Source: Gimesia sp. (GTDB lineage: Bacteria > Planctomycetota > Planctomycetia > Planctomycetales > Planctomycetaceae). From it: a DNA stretch of 64,000 nt. Numbering within the stretch: position 1 is the stretch's first letter; every line of letters begins with the position of its first letter. The translations under genes and the position numbers were made by a program. Shown here one piece after another: positions 21,301 to 27,645 of this stretch. The stretch lies in NCBI RefSeq assembly GCF_040219335.1, contig NZ_JAVJSQ010000031.1:372001-436000 (forward strand), in the 5' to 3' direction. Below the pieces are notes generated by a model. The model ran no database searches. It was not told where the DNA came from and saw only the letters and a program-made list of their open reading frames with translations.

Positions 21301-24300
21301 TTGGTCACATTCAGACCGTTACCCGTATTCCCTTCAAACACCAGGTTCAGGCGAGCAAGTGGGTCGCCTTCGTACGAATTGGTGACACGGAATGGTGGGT
21401 TCGCGTTGACATCCCAGTTGTCAGTCGTGGTATTAGGATCGACGGTCGATGTGAATGATTCAATATAGACATCTTCCCCGAAGTTACCCTCGAATTCGTT
21501 GTTCGTAACCGAGACATTGGAGCGTCCGTCACCGAAATCGAAGAACTCGTCACTACCCTCTGCTCCTGTACCCGCATCAGTACCAGGCTCATGACTTCTG
21601 AAATCAACGTGCTCACCAGCCATCGTACCGATCCGCAGAATCAGACCGTTGGAGGAGAAGCCACTGCTGACGCCGTTATCCTGGATGTAGTTGGTATCGA
21701 TATTCAATACCATGTCTGCATGAGAAGACTCAACCGCCCCGGTGGCATCCAGGGCTGCAGTGCTGTTCGCATCCTGGTCCTGTCCCCGTGAAGCAGTTGT
21801 AACAACATAGAAACCTTCCAGGGCGTTAGAAACGATCCGGTTGGCTCCGGTCTCCGTGCCATCACCAAAGATAATGTCCGAGTCAGCCTGCTCTTCAGTC
21901 TGCAGGTCCACCCCGCGGCCACCGTTGTTGTCGATGAAGTTCCCGATTGCGGTCAGGCTGGTGCGGGCATCACCACCAATTGTGATGGTCAAGGTAAAGT
22001 TATCTTCATTATGAGCAATATTGTTGGCAGCCAGAATCTCGAGACCATCCTCCGTATTTTCCGTAATGATGTTATTACGCATGAAAATAGTCTGGCCGTT
22101 GGAGTTGATATCCACCCCTTTGCCGGTGTTGAACGCGATCAGGTTTTCGTCGATCGACGAATTCAAACCTTCTCCTAACAGTTCCAGACCACCGGTGGCG
22201 TTCGAGAGAATCGAGTTGTTGGCAATCTTGACGTTACCCTGAATCCGGTCCTGGTGAGCGGCAATCTGAATCCCGTCGCGATTATTGCCTTCGATCATGT
22301 TGCCACGATCTTCTCCCGTGATCGGATCGACGCCATCCAGACCGATGAAGAGCATGTTGCGGTTACCGATGCGGCCGGAAATTCGGATACCATGATTGCC
22401 GTTGTTACTGACTGTATTCTGAATCCAGGTACCGGATACATCACGCCGGTCCGTTCCGAAATAACTGGTAGTTCGTGTGGTTGTTTCGATACCGTTCAGA
22501 TTGTTTGAGTTGATCTCGTTGTTGATGATATCGACATAGAGGGTCGCATCTGCTTCGGCATGCAGGCTGACACCGTCCCGCGAGTTGGACGAAATGGTAT
22601 TGTCTTTAATCTCGAAGTCAGTTGTCGTCAGGTTTCCGTTTTGAGCCAGGATGTCCACACCATCGCTGTTGCCGGTGATGGTGTTATCGTGAATCATCAC
22701 GGCTCGCTCTTCACCAACAATCGGATCGATGACCGCACGTCCCACCCGGGCATCGTCTTCACGGTGGAAGTTGACACCGTCGCCGGAGTTGTTGGCGATC
22801 ACGTTATTGGAAATTTCGGTGCGGTCGATGATCGTCGATTCTTCAATATGAATTCCGACCCCGTGACCAATATTCCCCAGCCCGCCGGTGTTGTTCGCGT
22901 CGGTACCCAGGAAGTTGCCATCAATCGTCAGATCGCGTAACTGGTTAAATGCCTCAAAGCTGACATCGGTACCAATCAAATCAATATAAATCGCATCTCC
23001 GGCAAAGGGAGTGCTTGAGTTCGCGTCATTGCGGGTGCTGGTAATTGTGTTGCCCGTAATACTGACATCACCAGTTGCAGTATCCTGCATGCTCACGGCG
23101 ACACCGGCACCACGGTTATTGTCCATGCTGTTGCCGTCGACTGTCAGACTGAAATCAACACTCTTGAGAATGGTCGGATCAGCAGCAATCAGGTTAATCC
23201 CCTGGGTCTCATTGGAGTTAATCGTGTTGCCGACGATTTCCCCATAGAATGAGGTATACATCTCCAGATCGATTTCAATACCGGCACCAGTGTTTCCGGT
23301 AATCAGGTTGCCACGAATACCACGCAGGTATCCGCCCACACTCGTGGTTTTCACGGTCATTCCGGCCCCGGTCAGGTTGGTCGCATCAACAATCACCTGC
23401 GGGGTGTTAATCGTAGCCAGACTTCCCACAAACTCGATTTCGAAACCGGTGTCGGCAGTTCCCCGCACCAGTACGTCTCCGGGATTCAATGTCGGGAGTG
23501 CCACCAGGGCAGCAATAATCGTAGCGGCGTCTGCGTTATAGGCGATCGGACCGGTAGTCGCGCCATCGAATGTCAGGGTAAAGTCACCCGCTGTCGGCGT
23601 TGCATCGACGCTGATTTCCTGGACTTCGTTAATTGTCGTCCCTTCGGCAATGGTTGTCACCTCAGGTACGACGATCAGAATACCACTGTCATCAATCAGG
23701 ATCGTGTCGCCGGGAGATTCCGCGCGGAAATCGCCGATGAATTCGACAGTAAACCCGCCGGTCAGAGCAGAGCCGGTTACCAGAACGTTACCGGCACCAA
23801 CTGCATCCAGGCTTTCCAGGGCAGCTTGAACTTCAGCAGCCGTCGCATCAAAATCCAGTACAACAGGACCATTGGTGCTGTTGACGGTATCTAAAGTGAA
23901 TGTCCCCCCACCTGGTGGATTGGGAATCGAAATCGTCTGGATCTCGTTCAAACCGATCCCTTGAGTGGTAGTTGTGGCGGCGATGGAAACGTTCGGCAGC
24001 AGAGCAGCCGGATCGCCAGTCACGGGATTGATTGTCGTCAGGTTAAAATTACCAACAGAGGTGCTGGGGACCACATCCAGGGGGAAGACGTTAGCCACGA
24101 TCAGCGGAACGTTGGCATCCGCGAAGTCGCCCTGGAATTCAATTGTGAAACCATTGACATAGTCTCCGGTCACATCGAAATCATCTCCACTGGTTGCAAT
24201 ACTAAGAGCTTCCAGTGCGGCATCAATATTCGCTGCGGTTACAGCCGGGTCCGTATCAATGACGATTCCACCCGTCTCTTCACCCTGGAATGTCAGTGTG

Positions 24301-26819
24301 AAAGAAGCTCCAGCCGGCGGATTCGTAATGTCGACCCCGTTGCCGGCGAAGTTGAATGGAAATACTCCCTGAGAGTTCTGGAACTCCAGAGTCTGCTGCT
24401 CATTCGTAGATGCATTCCCCTGAATCAGATTGGACATAATAATGTCAAACCGCATCCGGTCCGCGTTCGTGGCAATTTGACCGATGTCAACGTTTGCCAG
24501 AGAGCCTGAATCCAGGAAGATGATATCGTAACCGTTACCACTGACGACAACGCTGACGGGGCTTCCGCCAAACGACTGAGTGTTCGCGATACCATTCAAA
24601 GCATTCTGAATGTTAAGTGCACCAGCGGCACTGGGAATGGAATCGGTATAGGGCAGGGTGACGTTCTGTCCCAGAAAAGTCAGCTGAAAAGTTCCAAATG
24701 TCGGATCATTGAAGCCCAACATACCCAGGTGCTGATATTCATTGAATTCGACGGTAAAGCCGGTTGCGAAATCACCGGAAACGATGAAGTCCCCCACGGT
24801 ACCGGTAATATTTGTGGAAGAGAAGAGTGATTCCAGAGCGGCATCGATATTTGCAATCATCGTTGCCGGGTTGGCGTCGATCGCGATCGCGTTTGTAGTC
24901 TCGCCCTGGAAAGTCAGTGTGAACGAACCACCCGTGGGAGTAACAATGTTACCGTCAACATCCTGGAAGGTAATGATCTGGTCGACTGGCTTATTCGGGT
25001 TGAGTTCAGCTGGTCCCTGCGCCACATTCACGAACAGGTTCAAACCTGATGTATCGACTGTAATCTGCGGAACATTCAGATCGTGCATGCTCCGACCGTC
25101 GAGGAAGATAATATCGAACCCGGAGGCAGTCGGATCAACCTGAATCGGACTGTCCTGGAATGGCATATTTCCACTGCCATCATCAAACGTCAGTGCGATC
25201 AGGTTCAGTTGCGTCTGCAGGTCGGCTGCATTCAGCGAAGTATACGGCAATACTACCGAGCTACCCAGGAAGTTCAGTTGGAAGGTACCAAAAGCCGGTG
25301 TACCTGTGATTTCCAGATTCTGTACTTCACTCACGTTGCCGGAGGTATCCTGAGTGACAGAAACACTGGCCGGCGTACTGTTGAAACCGCTGGCATCCAC
25401 GGTGAGCAGATTCTGGTTCTGACCGCCGGCAGCGTTGACGAATTCCACTTCGTAACCATCCTGGAAGTTTCCGTTAACCAGAATGTCATCGAAGTGAATT
25501 CCACTGAAGGCGTTAACCATCGCGAGTTTGACCTGGGACGCTGTCGCGGTCGGGAGAATTCCCGCCGTGGTTTCTGTGACACCATCACCGCCGGTATAGG
25601 AAATTGTAAAAGTACCGCCAGTTGGCACCCCTTCGAACGAAATCAGCTGAACTTCGTTCCGTGCGGAAGAGAAGTCGATTTTGTCAGTCGACCCCGGAAT
25701 ACCATCATAGGCAGGCACTCCGGGTGCGCCGTCACCGGTTGGTACCGGGTTGGTGGTGGAGGGAGTGAAGTAGATCCCGTGTCCGGTATTGGCGGAAATA
25801 CTGTTCCCGGAAATATCACCGCTCAGGTCGCCGTCCGTCTGATCGAAGACAATCCCGTGTCCTGAGTTGGAAGAGATGGTGTTTCCGGTAATCGAAACGA
25901 ATTGATCGACGTTATTCAGGTCCAGGCGAACTCCGTCACCTGCTGTATTACCACTGATCTGGTTTGTCTTAATGTACAGTTCGGTCAGGAGTGCTGCACC
26001 ACCGTCTGCGGTATCATCAACATTGATGTGGACTCCCTGAATGTTGTTGTTATTCGTCAACCGCAGCTCTTCAGCAATCGAATCCACAAGGTTGACGCTC
26101 ACACCGTCATTTCCGGAGGTACCGGCGATCGTGTTGTCTGCCATGGTGGTGTGCCGCAGAACAGATCCGTCTGCCACATCGATTGAGACACCGTCAATGT
26201 TCGAACGACGCAGTGAAGTCTCTTCGAGGGTCGAAGCACTCAAGGCAACCGTCACACCAGCACCGGCCTGACTGGTAAGACCAGAATCGATAATGTTGAA
26301 CTCATTCAGGATCACGTTGGTCAGATCAAGGTTGAATGCGTTTCCGAGGCCGCCTGTGATCGTCGAGCTGTCGATGGCGATGGTATCGGCCAGCAGATTG
26401 GACAGTTCGATATCGATTCCGACACCCGCATCCGCATTGATCGATACATTGTCGAACAGAACCTGGAACGGTTCAGCGAACGTCAGGTTATCCAGATCGA
26501 TGGAGACCGCGGAGCCTGTAGAGGCATCGATGTTCAGCCCTTCGAACAGGATCGTGTCGTAGTTCGAGACACCGTCGGCATCCGGGTCCAGTACCGAGTT
26601 ATTGAGAGTCACACCCAACCCCGGAGTGATCTGATTGATGATCAACGAGGTCAGAAGGGTCCGGTCTTCCAACTGCTCAATGGCAACCCGACGCTGAATC
26701 CGCTGACGCGCCATTGAAGGACCACTTCTCAGTTGAAGTCGACGACGAGGATTTAAGGTCGCCTTACGGCTTTTTTCGAAAGCAACTCGCATCGACTCAA
26801 CCCAAGATGTCAGTAACAT
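9363..26819 (-). CDS. Giant mosaic surface protein with LEPR-XLL-type N-terminus, peptidase and dockerin-like modules
   Basis: One uninterrupted frame of 5818 residues (roughly 0.6 MDa). The ATG at 26819 has GGGAG seven bases upstream. There is no ordinary signal peptide. Instead there is a basic N-terminus with LEDRTLLT at residues 50-57, the LEPR-XLL-type motif of planctomycete giant proteins. Order: beta-helix (about 60-380); beta-sandwich repeats (380-1145); second beta-helix with NTI/GN turns (1145-1740); Ig-like repeats with FSEDVxGVDxSDF (2055-2620); CSLREA/choice-of-anchor-Q beta-helix units with TLRAAI and GGGIYN (2620-3880); metzincin module (H4090, H4094, H4100) plus PPC domain (about 4186-4260); more beta-helix; Calx-beta repeats (4480-4800); another beta-helix unit; a cohesin-like domain; two dockerin-like EF-hand repeats (5410-5470); a second, degenerate metzincin (H5586, H5590, R5596); and an acidic tail. 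Probably cell-surface attached; an adhesion or polymer-capture role is inference. Confidence 0.92.
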   Translation of the reverse strand: MLLTSWVESMRVAFEKSRKATLNPRRRLQLRSGPSMARQRIQRRVAIEQLEDRTLLTSLIINQITPGLGVTLNNSVLDPDADGVSNYDTILFEGLNIDASTGSAVSIDLDNLTFAEPFQVLFDNVSINADAGVGIDIELSNLLADTIAIDSSTITGGLGNAFNLDLTNVILNEFNIIDSGLTSQAGAGVTVALSASTLEETSLRRSNIDGVSIDVADGSVLRHTTMADNTIAGTSGNDGVSVNLVDSIAEELRLTNNNNIQGVHINVDDTADGGAALLTELYIKTNQISGNTAGDGVRLDLNNVDQFVSITGNTISSNSGHGIVFDQTDGDLSGDISGNSISANTGHGIYFTPSTTNPVPTGDGAPGVPAYDGIPGSTDKIDFSSARNEVQLISFEGVPTGGTFTISYTGGDGVTETTAGILPTATASQVKLAMVNAFSGIHFDDILVNGNFQDGYEVEFVNAAGGQNQNLLTVDASGFNSTPASVSVTQDTSGNVSEVQNLEITGTPAFGTFQLNFLGSSVVLPYTSLNAADLQTQLNLIALTFDDGSGNMPFQDSPIQVDPTASGFDIIFLDGRSMHDLNVPQITVDTSGLNLFVNVAQGPAELNPNKPVDQIITFQDVDGNIVTPTGGSFTLTFQGETTNAIAIDANPATMIANIDAALESLFSSTNITGTVGDFIVSGDFATGFTVEFNEYQHLGMLGFNDPTFGTFQLTFLGQNVTLPYTDSIPSAAGALNIQNALNGIANTQSFGGSPVSVVVSGNGYDIIFLDSGSLANVDIGQIATNADRMRFDIIMSNLIQGNASTNEQQTLEFQNSQGVFPFNFAGNGVDITNPPAGASFTLTFQGEETGGIVIDTDPAVTAANIDAALEALSIATSGDDFDVTGDYVNGFTIEFQGDFADANVPLIVANVFPLDVVPSTSVGNFNLTTINPVTGDPAALLPNVSIAATTTTQGIGLNEIQTISIPNPPGGGTFTLDTVNSTNGPVVLDFDATAAEVQAALESLDAVGAGNVLVTGSALTGGFTVEFIGDFRAESPGDTILIDDSGILIVVPEVTTIAEGTTINEVQEISVDATPTAGDFTLTFDGATTGPIAYNADAATIIAALVALPTLNPGDVLVRGTADTGFEIEFVGSLATINTPQVIVDATNLTGAGMTVKTTSVGGYLRGIRGNLITGNTGAGIEIDLEMYTSFYGEIVGNTINSNETQGINLIAADPTILKSVDFSLTVDGNSMDNNRGAGVAVSMQDTATGDVSITGNTITSTRNDANSSTPFAGDAIYIDLIGTDVSFEAFNQLRDLTIDGNFLGTDANNTGGLGNIGHGVGIHIEESTIIDRTEISNNVIANNSGDGVNFHREDDARVGRAVIDPIVGEERAVMIHDNTITGNSDGVDILAQNGNLTTTDFEIKDNTISSNSRDGVSLHAEADATLYVDIINNEINSNNLNGIETTTRTTSYFGTDRRDVSGTWIQNTVSNNGNHGIRISGRIGNRNMLFIGLDGVDPITGEDRGNMIEGNNRDGIQIAAHQDRIQGNVKIANNSILSNATGGLELLGEGLNSSIDENLIAFNTGKGVDINSNGQTIFMRNNIITENTEDGLEILAANNIAHNEDNFTLTITIGGDARTSLTAIGNFIDNNGGRGVDLQTEEQADSDIIFGDGTETGANRIVSNALEGFYVVTTASRGQDQDANSTAALDATGAVESSHADMVLNIDTNYIQDNGVSSGFSSNGLILRIGTMAGEHVDFRSHEPGTDAGTGAEGSDEFFDFGDGRSNVSVTNNEFEGNFGEDVYIESFTSTVDPNTTTDNWDVNANPPFRVTNSYEGDPLARLNLVFEGNTGNGLNVTNVGGFYNNSEPVFKSRLNNGSPAPNPDGPFNSATRRRNAQRVGSRTNLAPFSAPNEAPTAVGTVATAFLTSPGGPIQVTTATAHGLTSGSVVEITGVFSNEVDGFYRDMSPVNGVFYIDVVDAFNFTLRSTEGAILGDVISNFGTWSFNDTGAFLYPGMGVSTFRIAQGFDGVGNGFQSGDSFLSQINRPGTIFGELSFGWDAWIPNDDSFLVPNTRTFLTADISVAVPDPTTGAITDPLIISFTEDVNGVDISDFVLLRDNVAVALNASMLTQLTSRTFALDLSSVTGVQGEYQLQLVNNGTITDAKYISPASPITGNSPANFLMFGDVERFTVDTTAPTADIVDVSPDPRSEAAGEVVINFSEDVQGVDLSDFTITVDGGTPINLASTPATLTQVTGSQFILDISKVTSLSGDYVLTLNAAGSSITDLAGNDLAANASDTWLNDTLSPIAQFVNVTDPVPSGTDPGFTVTLNFSEDVTGLALSDFTLTDPAGNVIDLSTTSATLVPVTASQYNIVLGTLADDNGIYTLTYHSEGSAVQDIAGNEASGPASETWQKGVEVIAPTAGIQDITPDPRPSGSAVGVVTINFSEDVTGVDISDFELLLDDGSGQVPISLASLSVTPLNGSTYQIDLSTVTTQDGDYVLNLLADGTIEDLAGNKFTAVASDSWRTGGIGPVATIEDLPPILVTNAGVVTVTFDEAVSGVDISDFSLKLDGQDVSLAGLTVTPLSGSQYQIDLGSVTGIYGNYTLTLVAEGSNIRSITTLDPMLDDASETWIASDTIDLTSGTPVFTDGVDSLAGDGIVGDGTTGTQTLRAAIQEANALAGSNIIDLAAGTYVLSIAGFDEDLSATGDLDIRDNLTIRGQGVGVTVIDAGALDRIFQVFAGVTLNLENLTITNGALTGSADGAGIRNSGTTTLSHVEVTGNVSEDSAGGINNTGVMIIVDSTISNNSAGGSGGGIRNTGSLQISRSTLYGNTTERDGGALFNAAAGDVELSNSTFSGNQADRSGGAIRNTATLSAVNNTMTQNDAGTTGGAISNTGTAILQNDLILDNTAASDADLQGAYNSLGGNLVGVVGTATGLGALDIQGVIDPTVVLDSNLADNGGPTLTHALLLGSVAINSGINTDIDALEQRGSQRVLGSAVDIGAVEFGTFFVNSDLDTVDANLGDGIAADADGNITLRAAIMEANALAGDSLIILGSGTYALTLTGAGENNAFTGDLDVTDTSGTLTILGAGNGQTIIDATGLDDRVFDVFTDADLTLHGLTVTGGNAVGTSGGGIRNIGTVSLVNTSVEGNTAEFNGGGILNGELGQQGTLNLSNSQVSGNSAVDGGGIYNNDQSQVTIVDSAVTGNTASGDGAGLYNDLQATIGITRSDISGNTATLDGGGIYNNDLASLTINDSKVNNNTANQGGGIFNEEAASLTVSRTTVSGNTTTLGGGGIYNDGGIATLTDVSILTNTAHLDGGGLYNATAGEVTITDGFFDDNSADRDGGAIANFGVSLILSGTTVRDSEAQQFGGGLYNDQEEGAVSISQSSFINNVAVSGAGIYNQELGVVNLDLSDIVQNTASSDGGGIYNTSSAVVNVQRTTVDGNRALNGAGIYNDDVAQLNLFDSTVSNNVAAGDGGGLYNNSFEASSVVNATISGNEAGNNGGGIFNSDEGSIEVTNATIFNNSSISGGGIFNAVDGYMTVANTIVAGNSTTSPGPDVTGDFDSRGNNLIGVGGISTGFTDGVDGDIVGTFATPVSPGLGALQDNGGATFTHELLGGSLARDAGNNFYAPTDDQRGFARLFDGDGNGSLIVDIGAFESGYIVTGFGDSVDANPGDGVSVDVNGQSTLRAAIIESNTRAGADTILLGTGVYTLSLFGQGEDNAYWGDLDITDDLTIIGAGSGKTVIDADYLDRIFEIFAGVNVSIRGVTLVNGDVTRVEDGGAILNFGNLTLDDVEIKDSLANRGGALFNNGSVIMTDSFFHNNTAIADGGAIFNNDPGTINIDLSEISFNDAENGGGIYNSTGGTLQVNDTTIDSNTATVAGGGVFVSDQAAVGNGEGGDGVNVPAVNNGIVGSDPDQEPDGDYPVYNDGYVETVLPNYDYGDAETALLSEVPPFPVADTFNLSSLPGASHTIYLDFNGHTTTGTQWNSAFGTIVTPAYDTDGDTSTFSLAEIEVIQRTWLRVVEDFAPFNVNVTTAEPPVSDLIRTDASDTRWGIRVVIGANTWYSNAGGVAYVGSFNDNVDTPTYVFNTGLIGVSEAVSHEVGHTLGLVHDGTSTLEYYDGHGSGANGWAPIMGVGYYQNLVQWSQGEYNDANNSEDDLSIITTQNGFGYRADDHASTIGFASVIVNGSASGIVERNTDVDYFEFSTTGGDVTIDPFFESPNLDILATLYDSSGTQIATSNPTGALNASFTGLAAGTYYVSIEGTGEGDVLGTGYSDYGSLGQYTISVTGQPQIVEAGDVSITNSTISNNFAGTRGGGLLNEDTIELSNVTISGNEAGKEGGGIHNTGELTINNTTIYNNTTEGSGGGVYSVAATASVDVKNTIIAGNDSLLSGDDVEGSFTSEGHNLIGTRGTAVGFINGFNDDIVGSNAQHIDPFLSPLQDNGGPTFTHALLPGSLAIDAGDNTDGVTIDQRGALRPTDTTSDIGAFEIVTPTISITDVSQVETNAGTTEFEFVVSLSNANVDEVTVDFETSNGTAVAGIDYAFTTGRVTFSAGETTQVVRVIVNGDTLVEDHETFFVNLFNAQGAAIADDQGLGTILNDEASISIDDVTLDEGPVGTTTNFNFTVSLLTPVAGVVTVDLETADISATLADSDYVQLLPQTITFNPGETEKTITVVVNGDSTIESDETFSVNLSNASSNATIADATGIGTIENDDFALLSISDVTLTEDYDGGPTTTFTFTVTVSQATSADVTFDITTVDGTALAGSDYVANAINGLVIPAGMTEVTFDVVVNNDALTEPNEYFTVEIDDTFNPPLNANVLDGVGVGTIVDNGIVVDTTDDIVDAGDGLTSLREAINDANATPGVDNIILLPGIYDISIAGAGENNNATGDFDISESVNIFGQGSGTTIIDAHQLDRIFETSGGVTLNLSNMELRNGDADDGGALLAQGPTTLNQIIFRDNNSDFLGGAIVSASSLDISDALFINNHAGFQGGAIYQYTNTATVSRTTFEANTSDARAGAVYVASGATLDVSQSLFYLNESGSRGGAIFNEGTVISTNTTFSANHSGSRGGAILNEGTLTVVNNTLTDNTADQTGGGISNSAGGFVTLVNTIVAGNSGAQGNPDLGGVYDSATSFNNLVGDIGGATGLTDAVNGNIIGSLLSPVDPKLGILLDNGGPTRTHTLLFGSAAIDAGRNNGAPLVDQRGEPRPVDGDNDSVPITDIGAVELKDPPAAPLFGTGGDSSVVDEQTNIQISVVKDRTVVSSNGHTFALPGNADWLDEWDSFWVEVWVDTASGFGISDVLTNIAYNTAYFSATSVEFGSNFNFNRTVIIDDEAGVVRNLGGSTNQANVGGSGYALLARIKFESLAGDQVEVDPTDLTLEPLSLGLDIQNSEINISGVGEAVVTVGALPETDLYPVIYDINNSNSIDFKDLVFFTSAYNQSVINASSSFAAALDFDKSGRVDYRDLTYLASNYNKRKGGNSEVIFPTNFGQKWIGTQLEVNSGDDTIDEVVEAAVNTWEAALGLDEPLEVQIIVQDFGTAQLGSGQTTEYNVDGVPVAGRVVIDNDANGLGWHVDVTDAPTGGSYDLFTVLLHEIGHVLGFTRYYSGFNNLVNDDGMGGLTFVGSDFTVELDPTGLHIEDPAVGDDLMNDTLDPGVRKTISDLDVKMLLESYANASGGSGSGSASPIFGTNGTPTSEPVEPMLIQSTEAAQTFAAESTVSLAAPAVIAPVKEESTEESGLSQTVSYDAIQPALYDQDLLVDRKTLDGSLVDDLYDSEYFENEFQDIDDRELVLAHADDDLDLAGDAQLDEDMMDDAFTNWEGPLL
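11160..18960 (-). repeat. CSLREA / choice-of-anchor-Q beta-helix units within the giant gene
   Basis: Four units can be read, starting near 18960, 17880, 15890 and 12340 on the minus strand. Each begins with a TLRAAI- or SLREAI-type element and continues with short coils rich in GGGIYN and SGN turns. The third is interrupted by the peptidase module at about 13950-15180, and Calx-beta repeats (about 12400-13400) separate the third and fourth. At DNA level gttgtagataccaccaccg recurs exactly at about 15276, 16575 and 17295. Confidence 0.8.
18960..20650 (-). repeat. Tandem Ig-like repeats within the giant gene
   Basis: About six repeats of roughly 95-105 residues. Each contains an element like VTINFSEDVTGVDISDF, a central GSTYQIDLS strand and a closing DLAGN turn followed by a Trp two to three positions before the linker. 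This is the bacterial Ig-like/SbsA-type pattern. Confidence 0.8.
23390..25670 (-). repeat. N-terminal beta-sandwich repeats within the giant gene
   Basis: Seven to eight units of about 85-110 residues. They share an opening like VQEISVDATPTAGDFTLTF, a helix-like alternation such as DAATIIAALVAL, and a closing element like GFEIEFVG. They separate the first two beta-helix regions (residues about 380-1145). Confidence 0.75.
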
Positions 26820-27645
26820 CTGCTGTCTCCCATAAACTCTAATTTACCAAGGCATTGTACTGTGAATGGTGTAAGAATGCTTCTCTTTTCACTCGATTTC
26901 AGTACGACCTGTATGCCAGTCTGTTTTGTAATGTTTGGTAGCTTCTTCTATAACTCAGATTTCTGCAAAACCGCCTGTTTTTCTTCCCAGGCCAACAATT
27001 TTCACTATTTTTACGTAGTTACAGAAATCCAGACTTTGATGCTAAAAACTAGTCTGAACCGATGTCAAAGAAATTTGCACAAAATAGGTAAAATATAATT
27101 GGTGGATTCCACTTATAACAATCATGACAGCGTCCAAAATCGGGGTTTGAGGCAGGATTGAAGACCGCTTATTTGAAACAAACGGCACAACTGGCCTGCT
27201 GCCAGGATCTGGAATCTACACCATACAGACGAGTGGCCTGAATAAAACTAACCAGTATTCACTTTGTCTCGCCACCATTTCTTAATTTTTTCTCTTATCA
27301 CAAACCGATTGATATAAAGGTTTTAGCCCCACACGAATTTTGACAGCCTGGCAATCTGGGAACTTTACAACGACAGGCAAAGGTATACATTTGAAACTTT
27401 CTTCGCGAAAAATCGTACTGTTTTTTCAAGATATACCGTTTTTAATGGTCTTCGTGGCAATGCTGAGCCGATCAATTATGACAACGGGTTGTCTACATAG
27501 CCCCGGTTGCTGCTGTACTTACGCACAAAAAATACTCTGAGATCACAATTTCGTGTTTTGTCGGAGCGGTTAGTTTTTAATTAGCATCTTTCAGTCAGCC
27601 TGAACCAGAACCATCAGGCCTGAACTGAAATGGAGAGATTAAGCT
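26820..27645. other. Long AT-rich divergent intergenic region
   Basis: 826 bases between the starts of the giant gene and the barrel gene, visibly richer in A+T than its neighbours. Two short plus-strand frames (26862-27098 and 27340-27540, the latter with TTG start) lack any family signature or ribosome binding site and are not called. The stretch contains a possible gene remnant at 27151-27285. The region must hold promoters for both flanking genes, but no convincing pair of hexamers stands out. Confidence 0.5.
27151..27285 (+). pseudogene. Possible remnant of a PPC-type domain
   Basis: A 44-codon open stretch with no start codon, directly after an in-frame TGA (27148-27150) and ending at TAA (27283-27285). 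The translation includes LLPGSGIYTIQTSG and ends NQYSLCLA, which resembles the last strands of bacterial pre-peptidase C-terminal (PPC) domains (G-x-Y-T-I followed by Y-S-L). No corresponding N-terminal part is visible upstream. It could be the surviving 3' end of a decayed secreted-protein gene, or chance. Confidence 0.25.

Noticed and set aside
26862-27540. Two short plus-strand frames (78 and 66 codons) in the AT-rich gap
   Set aside because: No ribosome binding site, no signal peptide of normal form and no family pattern; composition is that of the non-coding gap.
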